Part shown: piece after piece, positions 1 through 12,600 of the stretch | Numbering within the stretch: position 1 is the first letter of the stretch | Layout: each line of letters opens with the position of its first letter | DNA from: Baylisascaris procyonis | Taxonomy: Eukaryota; Nematoda; Chromadorea; Rhabditida; Ascarididae | Length of the DNA stretch: 64,000 nt | Assembly: GCA_037389465.1 (NCBI GenBank) | Contig: JAZARR010000171.1 | Location: 2,542,001-2,606,000 of the forward strand | Reading direction: 5' to 3' | Translations under genes and position numbers: made by a program | The notes under the pieces: generated by a model | Databases searched by the model: none | What the model was told of the DNA's origin: nothing | The model's input: the letters and a program-made list of their open reading frames with translations, nothing else

Positions 1-3000
1 CAGGAAATTTGCAGCAAGTATATAAATCTCTTTGTTACGTGCTTTCTTCGCAAAGAATGTGATCTTTTCTGTATCACCGGATTTCAATAGAGATCGCATT
101 GCCTATAATTAATTTCTTTTTATTTCCAACATTATTTATTACTAATAATGACGAATAATTATTTACTACTAATAATAATTATTATTACTAATAGTGAATA
201 GACTAAAAATCGATCAGTGAAATTATATTCAAAGTAAGGCTGTATGGTTAAGTATGCTAAATAAGGAATGTTATGTATGAATTTCCCGAATCTCTTTCAC
301 AATAAAATCGCCTAATAGAAAAGGCAAGGACCTGTTGGATGGCGATCGCTAATAATCCGATTTTTTTTTCATGGTCCGAATTTTTCTAAAATTTCATCGA
401 AAACAGTTAATCCTCTTTGTGTTATTCTGAAATTTATGATATGATAATACGTCTAATAGTTTAAATTAGTAGATGCGTCTGCGTGCAAAATGTGTACTGC
501 ACGCCTATATTTACAGTCGTCCTATCGGAGATGCATTACCAATAGTAAGCAGAAATTTCCGGTAGTGGAGGCCGAAAGTTTTTTGCGACGTTTAGGGATG
601 TCATCTCCCTTATAATCCTAGAATGTCGGAGTGTGAAGTATCGTTGAGAGATCCCACTCACTACAACTTTCTATTTCATAACGCCTATGAGAGAATATTA
701 CATCATTGTACTTACTAATGTTAAATGAAAATATTATATCTCAATTCTTTTGTGTTATATTGGATGTCAACATCGATTACTAGAAAGTATGCTGTTTTTG
801 AACTATACGAATAGCTTCACTATAGCTCCTTTTGAATGAAACATATACCTACAACAATGTTAATGCATATTTCCCTAAGGAATTAATGTAACAAATGAAT
901 CTAATATATGTAATTAATTTAGAAATTAATAAACGAATTTAAAAAAACCCACTTGTAGCATATTGCCGGCTTGTGTATATTTCTTTGCAGCGAAATGATA
1001 ATTTCTTTGTTGTACACAACAATCGGCAATATTTTCAAGTAATTCATTACGTTCGGTCGCATTCGGTATTGATTCTAAGAAATTTCTACCGTGAAAATCG
1101 ATAAACAAAAAAAAAATATATATATAAAATTATTTATGGCTGTCTCATGTAAGTAAAATACTATATACAAAAATTCCCATAAAGAATAAAAATTTTGATA
1201 GATATATAAGAAAATATCAGAAAAATACAAATTTAAGAAAGTGGTTGATAGAAATATAGGAAAAAACAGAAGTAAAAAGTATAAAAAATATAAGGAAATT
1301 TTAACTTAATAGAAGATTGTCTCGTTGATAGTAAGTGATGAGCTCCCCTATGGAAACCAAAGTAAGTGATACTGCTTATAAGATTGTCGACACCCATCAT
1401 AGTCACTGTTAACGAAACCGTTACTTCTAGTTGAGTAAGAAAAAATAAAACCCCATCTTTTTGAATAGGAAAATTCAACAATTAAAAATTATCCTTTTAT
1501 AGCGCAAAACTAGTTTATCACTTGTTTAATCCTTTTTCTCTACAATTATGCCAATAAACTTTCAACTTTAGAATCTACGAGGAAGAAAGGCGGAAATAAC
1601 AAAAATAAACTTTTAGATAAATAAACCTTTCGATGGTGTTAATATTTCAGCCAATTGCTCGGTTACGGGAACATTCTTCTTTCGACATAAATCAATTGCA
1701 CCAGCATACTGAGAAAAAATATTCATGTAAACCAATATATTGAAAGTGAAAGTAAATTAGAAACTTGACTTATAAATAATTCCATCGAAGACAGACGAAT
1801 TTTAGTACAAATACAAAATTATAGGGAATCCTCATCAAGTGGCTTGAGGAATTACAACGAAAACCGTAAATATATTTTAGGTGACATTCATTGCCCGTTG
1901 CATTTAAAATCTTCAATCTCCATTTAAAATTTGTTGAAGCATTAAATGGAATGGCGAAAATGACCAACTAATAAATGATTGGCCATTTTGGCCATTTTAT
2001 TTTTGAATCAATATTGCAGAAATAAATATAACGTTCAAAAATGCACTTAAATTATTCTAAAGAGGAACTTACATTTTTAGCATACGCAAGGAATTGCACT
2101 GCCTTCTCATATTGTTGATTATTTATGAAGAATTCGGCAGCTCTTTCAAGAATACGTCGATCGGATCGCTCATCCAAATCTTTTGCAATTAAATCGAGTG
2201 CACTGAATTGTTCGGTACGAAATGCTAAATCCAACGCTCGACCGATCATTCCAGCCTATCATAGAAGAAACTTCAAACAACATTCACGAATTGCTATTTG
2301 GTACAAAGAAGGAATAAATAATCTAATAATAGGCATTGTGAATATTCCATATGTTTCGGGGCTAAATTGTCGTCAATGAACGTTTGAAGCGTTTTAATCG
2401 TACTGTAACACTAAATTATAGTGCTATGATGTTGAATAAAATGTTAAGTAGAGCTATAACGCCGAATAGCAAAGCGTTTCAAACAAAAGATGTTCGAGTG
2501 CAAAATGTTTTTTACTTTACTATTTACTATAGGACGCTTCCATAGAGACCATAGAGTTTACTATTCATAGCTTACTTATATAGAGTAGATACTTCCACAG
2601 CAAAAGAAATTGTTCGGTAAAAATCGCTGTTATTTCACATACACACGTCTACAGATGATGAGTGCAAAGTGAAACTTTGCTTGTTGGAAGTTATAATGTT
2701 TAGCCAATTCTTTGATGAGAAAAAAGGCATATTTACGCAAATCAACTCTAAGATAAGAATAGCACTATACCGATGTTCATTCCGTGATATTTGATGATAG
2801 CATATGACGAGTAAACACTTCCTTATATTAAATTGCGGAGAGTTTCTAGCTATTATTGAAATTTGAGCCATAGTAAAGTAAATCTCAAGTAAATAGATTG
2901 ATTGTTTTAGAGAGTTATGTAAGAGCGATCTCAATGATCGCATCGGTTTATATGGGAGACGAACAAATGCTCGTAACAAGATAACGTAATTATTGAAGGG

Positions 3001-5132
3001 GAAAGTTTATCAGCACGAATATCTTACCTTATGATATAACATAACAGCTTTATCCGCTTGGCCAGGTAAATCTTCATAGTATCGTGCTGCTTCCACCAAA
3101 TCACTTCCACCAGCCATTAATGCAAGATTAGCAAGTTTTTCCTTCAGATTATGCTCCTAAATGAATATAAATTAGATCTCTCATTGTAGATGAACTATTG
3201 CAAGATGTCGGTTGAATAACGTCGATGCCGGAGACAGAGCTATTTTAAGACAGCTATGGAGTGCTGTGGAAACTAAACAGATATACATCAGAGGAATTTA
3301 TTCTACATATGCATAAATAACAGAGGCCGAAATATAGGTAAGCAGGAAAGCATTAATGTCTCCCATGATCTCCCAATGATCATAAATACAAAAATTGTGA
3401 GAAACATTTTTTTAATGTTTTAAAATATCATCGTTATAGATGCTTGCCCGTCATAGCAATAAATAAACCCGTGAAATTGAATTGTCTTCTCGAGTGTGTG
3501 TATTGGAATATCTTCGCATATATAAAATAACTTTCTAGATGAGTAACGCTTCATCTTCTAGCCATAGTACATTAGATGCTTTAGTGAGAAAAAAGGTTTG
3601 AAAAGTGAAAAAGAAGACCTTTGCAAGTCGTATAGCACTACTATAGGCATGAGCTTTCGTGAAAAAATGTACTGCTGAATTGACATCGCCATCGTTCTCA
3701 AAGAAACGAGCCAAATGGTAACATGCCGCTTTATCAGCAGTTTTGTTCGCGATCTCGGTTGCCTGAACTTTTTCGTTTTCTCGAACTTTTTCATGTCGTA
3801 CTCCAACGTTTAAGAAAATTTATGCACTAATGCATAATGCAATATAGAATGGGAATGACTCTATAAAGAAATGGGAATAATTTTGTGCTATAATTAGTAA
3901 GATTACTTGAAAATAATCTCTTTATTTCTCAGGAAGTAAGGATGTGCTTTCCAGGAGGTAAAAATGCAACGATTACACTCGTTTATTGGCATAAACAATC
4001 CTGAAAGACAACCTTCAATATGTTTTTGAGCCATGAACAAGTCGAATTTCTTTCGATATCTTCAAAACAACCTATACATAAGTGATCGTTAGGAAAGACA
4101 TTTCCGTTTTGAGGTTCAATATTTCTTCCAAGAACAATGGTGTTGTGTTGACAGCCGTGAAAGGTGGTATATCGCTGATCTTGACAAGCAATCGTCATCG
4201 CTGTATCTATGTTCATTTATTGCATATAATGCTGAATATCGCCCACTTTTATGTTTGCGTTGGAATAGTAATCGGTATATTCGACATATTCAAGTGGTTT
4301 AATTTCGTATTTCCTCCAATTTATAAGCATCATAAAAGTCATTCTGTACTCAATTCTCTTCCCATATTCTCATGACATTAGATGGGAAATTAACGAACAA
4401 AGCATTAATTTCAAGGCTACAATATGGCGCCCTAATATGGCTACAATATGGCTACAATATGCATTAAGCATTCATATTTCGAAACCCACTTTCCTTTAAC
4501 GAATTCCCCGTGAAAGTTTAAATGATGCAATCGGCTAAACTGCCTTCACACTTACAAATATCCCCTCTTCTTTCCTCTTCGCTTTCAAATCTGTTGTCAT
4601 AAGTAGGAAATATATAATTATGGTGCAATTGAAGCAATTTCACTTGTTTGCCCAATACAAGTTGCCTCGTGTAAAATTGGAAAGTCTACTTTCTTATCAA
4701 ATAGAACGTCGAATAAAAATCCCAGTGAAATCATACCTCATTAATAAGACCCTTATAACAAAGTAATCGAACGACAGAAAGATAATCCTTCGATGCTTGA
4801 TAAAATCCTTTTGCACCACTCAAATCACCAATACTTTCCAAATATTGTGCCCACCATCGTTGCAAATTCCTGGAATAATGAAAACAGCTGATTAAAATAT
4901 ATAACTTGCAAACAGGAAAACGTTGCAAAAAAGGGTTAATTTACATTGATAAGAGATATACTATAAATATATCAATATTCAGTAATGTTTTCATTGTTGC
5001 CAGTACCCTTAGGCGAAGATTCACAGGCGTTATAATAAAGCAACATGCGTAATACCTTCAAGACGATTCTTCAAATCCTTTGTGAGAACACATTTGAAGG
5101 GGAATTTGTACTCATGAGTACCTGCAGAATGA

Positions 5133-5189
<57 letters not shown>

Positions 5190-8100
5190 TAACTCTTCTC
5201 ATTTCCTCTCCTATATCTCTCACGTTTACGCTCCTCTATAAGTTCCTTTCCTTTCATCTACAGAATATTTAGTGGTAAAATACTTACTGATCACGTCGCT
5301 TTTTAACATATGCTTCAAGAACTTTTGGATCATCGAAGAGCATACGAGGCACTTCAAATCGTTGAGTATCCGACTTTTCATAGCTAAAAATTTCATCCTA
5401 TCAAATTTCATCGATAGTGATAATAATAGAATTTTTATACAATGATAAATATTCATTTGATAAGCAGAAATAATTATGATAACGAGAGTGATAATTAAGA
5501 ACAAGATTCTAAAGCTAAAATGAAAAGTTTTAAAGATGCTTAATTATTCACGCTGATTAATAAAAAAACTTATCAATAGAATTCTTTAAAGTCATAAATA
5601 ATCAAATATTTCCAATCATATTTTATGACGAATAATGAAGACTGCAATATGAAAAGAATGATAAGAGAATCTCTACGTATCAATACCTCTTCCTCTCGTA
5701 AAGTTATTATTTAAGAATGCTATATGCGCTATAAAACGCAAAACGCAAATTGCTCATTTTGGTTAGAGTGGAAAACGCATCGGGATGATGCAATAAAATG
5801 AGCCGGTATCGACTCATATGTATCCTCACACTGCATAAATCTTTCTGTCTGAAAAACTCTACCATAGTGAAATAGATTTTTTTCTTTATATCATAAAAAT
5901 AGCGTTTCTATCTCCATAAATATAAAAATATTCTTTTATTTGTGTCATATAAATATCGCCTTGTATCCATATAAACAAATATTATATATAATTTTCGAAG
6001 TAATATAGAGTATTGCAACTGGCTTGCTGGCAACGTTCCCATTTCTGGCAACATTCCCATTTTCACGCTCTCCCATCTATTGTAGTATTGTGATAATATT
6101 CAAATAAAAATTGATTACTTATCAATCGCTCCTTCAATTACTCCCAATGATTCGAGATATTTTGCATATGAGAAATATGTATTTCGCAAATGAATTCGAT
6201 CATTGTGCTCAGCTATTTCAAATGCCTGAATCAGTTAATTATAGAGATGAAGGCAGATTCTACATCCATTACGGCACACTGTATAGATAAAGTATGTAAG
6301 GATGCAAAACAATATGCAAAAATAAGATATGCAAAACAATATGCAAAATAAAACATGCAAAACAAAGAATTAATTTTCCACCAAAGGACATTTAACTGTA
6401 ATGTTACTTTTGTTCGTCTGCCTATTTTTTAGTGAACAATATATTATCATTAAATTTATAAATTCATTATTTTTATGAATTTATAAATCCTGCAGCTCCC
6501 TCCTCTCTCTACTCGAATATCGAGAAATTCAGTAACAACATTTGCAAAAACAATATTTTCAACGAAACCGATGTGAAAAGACCTAAAAACACAACAGCTC
6601 ACGATGTTATGGTTCAAAACGACTTCAGTCTGATAACCCATCAGCAACTGCCGTATCACTCGACACGACACCTTAAGGAAGCTATAGGCTGCCACCTCTT
6701 TATTAGTGAATCCTTAATTGAAGGTAGATCATAGAGGACTACGAAAAAACTAGAATGAAGTACAAAAACTTCATTGATCAATGTCTATATGTAACATTCT
6801 GAATATATTCTTGGGAAAAATATCTAGTAAAAAAGCATGCCAGATTCCATTGATTTTGCGATTGTAAGAGACGATTGACGAGATCATGACGTCCACACGA
6901 TGCAAAAAGAGATCGAGCCTCTTCCTCAAATAAACAAAGCTAATAACCAAAGGCAAATCCAGGATTCAAAGGATCAACTTTTAGCATATTTCTGGATAGA
7001 CAATTGTTTCAATAACAATGAATGATTGATGATGACATTCATAATGTGCACAGTTTTATTCAATCAAGGAAGATTTCAATCTAAATCACTCAGTTACAAA
7101 GTATTTCATACATATTTTTCAAAAAATCTACGATAATTTATGCATTATTAAGATAATCTATGCATTAATTTGTTATTAATGACATATTGTGCAATTTTTT
7201 TCAAAAGCTGAGCGCTTTAAATAAAACATTTGATCAACATAATTAATAAAAAAAGAGACAAATATTTTTTTCATTCTATGCTATGTAATTACTGTTGGAA
7301 TCTGAGAGCGGCTAAAAAGAGTTTATCATGAAAAAATATCAATCAATATACGCTTTAATTCTATATTTAAACGATATAAATTATAAAGAAAAAGAAATTA
7401 AGAAGAAATTTAAAAGAAGATAAAATATATTACGATTCCTTACCAAAAGACCAAGTTGTATAGCGAGAATTGCCACCTGTACCTCTTGTGATGCACCACT
7501 TTTCATTGCTTTACGTAATGCACGTGCACCACTCGCATTTCCCATATTACCAAGGCAAACGAGCGCAACATCAAGCCGGCGTGTTTTCACACACATTCGT
7601 GCCATATGCTCCCATACGCTTTCACTTAAAATTACTTGTAGACAAAGAGATTGGAAGCCAAAAAAACACATTATGTGTTTTTAGGAAACATGTAAGAATG
7701 ATAGCAAATATGATTTTTTTTTTAAATATAAATATGTAATAGCATAAAAAGTTTTGATAGTAGACAATGAATGATTATATTAATTACAAATTTCCTCCAC
7801 CGACGAATAAAGCAAATCGTGAGAAACTTATAAAAAGCTAGCTATAGACCATAGGAGAGAAAAAGGGAATGTAAAAATTATGCTCATGTTTTTTTAAAAT
7901 CACTTCGTAAAAATTCCACTTAAAAGTTGCATTGAAATAGATAGCGAATTTTTGAAAAGTTGAAAATTGTTTTCTAATTTCATCAATTTTATTTGCTTCT
8001 TTTAATGCACAATCATAACATCATCTGCTTTCAATCCCCTATATTTTTTGTATATAAATTTAAAGAAACATGTGTGTCTTTTGCGCCTATCGCAAAACAT

Positions 8101-9648
8101 ATATTTGAAGCCCCTTCCCCCAACTCTTCTAGGCCTTCTTTGATGTGAAAACTATCAACCACCAAAGACTGAAAAAAGCTAGCCATTGAAAACCAGCAAA
8201 TTTTAGTCGTTCGAAATTTCTGAAAATCGAGTTTTTTCCTGATCTCTCCCCAAAGAAAAATATTTTACAGTTACTTTTGAAAGGGCTGCCTCATTCCTTC
8301 GGTGAGTAGTGATATTTCTGTAGTCACTACTAACAGTTTTCAGATAGGCGCTTAAAGCGTTCAAATAAATTAATGAGTGCAATCAAGACTGATTCTTTTG
8401 CAATTTCTCTGAACAGCAAACTACAATTAAGCGATATAATTTCATTGCATTGAAAGCTTTCAATAATTGCAAAGATATTGCAAATTTTTTTTGCAAACTT
8501 ATGTTGCAAATAATGAATTGCAAAAATGAATAAAAAACCTTTCAATAAATTTGATTGCATTAAAAGCTTCATCCATCCTTCCGACGGTTAAATAGAGTGA
8601 AAAGTTGAGCATTGCCTGCAATCGATAAATTCAAAGTCGCAGAACCTTTTTCACGTCATGTGAAATTGACAATATTGGGACAAAACCGGACAAAATGGAC
8701 AAAAATAGTTCTATTAAGCAGGCTACAATGACTGCTTGGAGCTTTTATAGTAAGCGAAAAGAATTGCAGTATCGAACCCTCATCAATGAACATGTTTTTT
8801 CTTATAGTTTTGCCAAATTCTTCTGGGTGAAGTGATAGCGTCAGATTAAAAGTTTTGCAAGTAGAAAGCCATCTAAAGCAACCTCCTTTGTCGACTTGTT
8901 AGAATCCTCCAAACCGACGAACTCCCTTAATACTCGTCTCAGTAAAAGTCGTCCGAGTGATTTCTCATATTCCGTGTCTTCATCGTCGTTGTCTGTCTGA
9001 AGATTTGACGTGATCACTCACAATGGTGATAAATAATTAAATTTTAAGAAATTCGAACAAAACTTACATTACGACGACCACGTGGTATCTTAGTGAGGAA
9101 AACTCAACTTATAATTCACTAAAAGTTCGCAATTCATTAACGCCATGTAAAGACCTCCATCAGTTTTCACTCTGGGAATGTGCGCCGCTCTCCTCACTCC
9201 ATTCTATCTCCCTTTCTTTTTACGATGACTCATCGGTGGCAGTTCTTCTTTATAAATTCGAGATCAGTGAGTGCAAGAAAGATGAAATCGACTTCAACAG
9301 TTGATGATTTTCATTTTCAAATATCAAACAACTGCATCTTTATTCTTGAATTAAATTGATTTACCATCTAATGCATAGGCTAATTGTGCCTAAAATCTGT
9401 TTAGTAACATTTGAATTTATTCTCGATTATTAGATGACGATTTGAGTTATCAAAAAATTAGATAGAAACCTTTTTAATGAAATAGAGATAAGGCACTGCC
9501 ATTGCCAATAACGATTCGGATCTCAATGATCTTGGTTGTAAATCTTGCATTTGTAGACCATATTCCGAAGTGACGAACATGGTGAGAAGATAATTTGGCC
9601 CCTATAGAAATATACTTGAAAAGTTAATTCTATGATATGAGTAAACAA

Positions 9649-9694
<46 letters not shown>

Positions 9695-12600
9695 GTTATC
9701 AATGAAGCAAATATATCGAAAAATTGCTGGATATTATGAAAATGCAGTCACAGACTTTCATATCAAACCAAAAGAACGAACGCCATATTGTGGATGCGAG
9801 AAATTCTTTAATTTCAGACAAAAAAAAATTTAATTTTTAAACGGAAATCTTTGAAATACAATAAAATGAAAAGGGGAAATTTGCATGGTTCATCTACGAT
9901 ATAGCAACCTATGCCATAAGTGAAAAAAATTTCTTCCATAGTTTCATTCGACAGTTTTATAAAGTGAAAAAAAAATGTTATCAAATCCTTATGGCCGTGA
10001 AGCCGAATATTTAAACGATCGCAATAAAAGGCTGCAGAAGCTGACATACAATATCTGGATTACGATGATTTGCTTCACATATAAGGAAGCGAGGATCCTC
10101 CGAATCCCAGCAGTGAACACCTGGGCTATGTTCGAGCATGCGATATCGCATTTGTTCCTTCTCGATTTTCCTCAAAAAAAAAAATTGACTTTCATTTCAA
10201 TATTTCAACGGCTATTTAGTCATGTGCCCCCTTAACTCTCCGTTTTCGCTCACTTCTTTTTTCCACTTTCTTTATACCAAGAACAACATACTCTCTCAAT
10301 TCCCACTCACTAAGAGACCAGCTACATAGTCGGAAAAGACCGTAGAATAGTATCTGCAATCACGTACTATAAGATGAGGCGTTACTTAAGCAATGCGGAA
10401 AATAACATAAATCATTGTATTTGTATGCAAAAGAAGAGCAATATTTTATTGCATAATTGACTGTATCTACTTTGAAAGAAAGTATTTCCTTTTGTGCATG
10501 ACAAATTTCTTCTTTAAATCAGTAAACAAAAAATTGTAATGCACACCGAACGGCTGCAGTTGCTGGTCTTTGACCAGCAGCTAAAGCTGCATCAGTTTCA
10601 GCTTCATATTGCTGTTGATCTGTCATGCCTATAGAGAAGTCGAAATAAGCAATTGTATCCGATTCGGCATCCCAAATCGTTAAATACGAATGCACCTGAA
10701 ATTAATTAGTTTTCACAATATATTCTTCTGCAATTGATGCATATTTCGAAATGCCAATGCCAAGTTTGTGGCTATGGGATTTATATGCATCTCTCGGTGC
10801 GTTGCATTGCCGATGTTTGTATGCATAGTGCTTGTGTTTGTCTGTGCATGTCTGTATACGTTTGTTCGTTTGTATGTGTTCGCGCATGCATTTCTATGTA
10901 AGCAGTTGTGCAATTTTCACATGTTTTATAGATATATTCTATGTACATACTGTACAGTCCGATCTGAGTAGATATTTAAATGACTTTAAATAAGCGACAA
11001 TTAGAAAATTCACTCCACATATTCTATAGTTTTCATTAATCAGTAAAGAAAACTTTATTTCACTTCATCGGTTAGTGACCACTCTGAACGTGTATTTATT
11101 TGTTTAAAAAAATTAGCAAAATTCTGAAAAAAAAACCACGCATCGAAAATGATTTCATTTTATACATCAAACTATAAGGCACAAAATATAGCTGCACTAC
11201 ATGCCTATATCGCATATATTATAATGAAAGTCGTCATGCAAAACGTTCGATGAATTATGCAAATCACTCAAACTCAAGATTTGCATACTACATGAAAAAT
11301 GTCAATTTTTTCCGATGCGTGAAACAATCTGCATCGAAATGGACTTAAGAAGTTCAGAATGTATCATATGAAAACCTTTCAAATACTAAGAAATTTAGAT
11401 GTAGCGCGAATGTTCAATGTCGCGTGAAAGTGCGAAAGTCAAAACAAATATCCAGCGAAATAATTAGAAAGATTTTGCTGGAGATTTGGTGGGAATGGAA
11501 ACATAAAATCCCGACATTATTATGAGAGGATTCTATGTCTTCTCCCCCCTTGTTGTCAATCCAGCTGACTACACTTAACTCGCCATCTCATGTCTATGTC
11601 GCCTTTTCCTAGTGTCTACAAGGGTCCGTGAGCCCTTCCCTGTATCTGAGCTACCCCCCGCTTAGCCCTCTCACTGTCGCCATTTATTTTTGCCGCGTTT
11701 ATTTGCGACAAAATTTGCGAATACTGCAGGTTCGAGTGCTGCCGGGGTCGCCAAATTTTGTCGCAAATAGACGCGGCAAAAAAGAATGGCGACAGTGAGA
11801 GGGCTAAGCGGGGGGTAGCTCAGATACAGGGAAATGCTCACGGACCCTTGTAGACACTAGGAAAAGGCGACATAGACATGAGATGGCGAGTTAAGTGTAG
11901 TCAGCTGGATTGACAACAAGGGGGAGAAGACATAGAATCCTCTCACAATAATGTCGGGATTCTATGTTTCCATTCCCACCAAATCTCCAGCAAAATCTTT
12001 CTAGTTATTTCGCTGGATATTTGTTTTGACTTTCGCACTTTCACGCGACATTCCAATTTTATTCCTTCATCCATCGATTCCTTAATTCCAGGCACATCTG
12101 CATAAGTATCACCCTGTTTATTCAAAGACAAGAAACAGAGCACGAAGCAATCATACCTCCTTGGAATCACCTGTTGTACAGGTGAAGCTAACTCGATTTC
12201 CATCCTTATTCAACTTAATCATCACAAATCGATTGAAATTATCGATTGATTCGACAACATATTTTGATTGATATTGTTGTTTCGCTTCTCTAAAAGAATC
12301 TCAATTCATGCAATTTATATCGCGATCTTTTTTTTCCATTCATACCCATTTTCCTGTTTTTTTTTGGCAGCTTTGTTTCTCTATCGGCCTGCAAACTAGA
12401 AAACGATTTACCTGAGTGCTTTCATAATCGTAGACGATTTGCACATTCTTTTTTTAAAAGTACTACTTAATATTTTTAAAATTCTTATTTTTTATTCTAC
12501 TGCGAAAAAATTTTCAATATGAGGCTGTACAAATTTCGAGAACGATTTTCACTGCCTTTAGGCCACACTTTATATGCATTTCTGGGGATTTTGCGTGATA

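Larger units (their letters stand above)
1..8996 (-). other. IFT140: IFT140 exons 20-32: linker and TPR-like solenoid
   Basis: Exons in transcript order: 8996-8883, 8615-8539, 7624-7444, 6924-6841, 6225-6119, 5383-5288, 4869-4737, 3762-3619, 3156-3028, 2255-2073, 1708-1627, 1074-953, 102-1. Exon 20 carries the linker motif REFVGLED. The remaining exons encode paired helices typical of the IFT140 C-terminal TPR array, for example [64 protein letters not shown] and the [20 protein letters not shown] segment at the window edge. The exon at 102-1 ends exactly at a codon boundary, so the reading frame is open into the neighbouring sequence. The exon 23 donor at 6841 is GC rather than GT (separate entry). 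Confidence 0.92.

Noticed and set aside
11640..11830. tRNA-like promoter boxes (GGTAGCTCAG and GGTTCGAG) suggesting a tRNA gene or SINE
   Set aside because: The two boxes are not in A-then-B order on either strand, and the B-like box is explained by an LTR primer-binding site.
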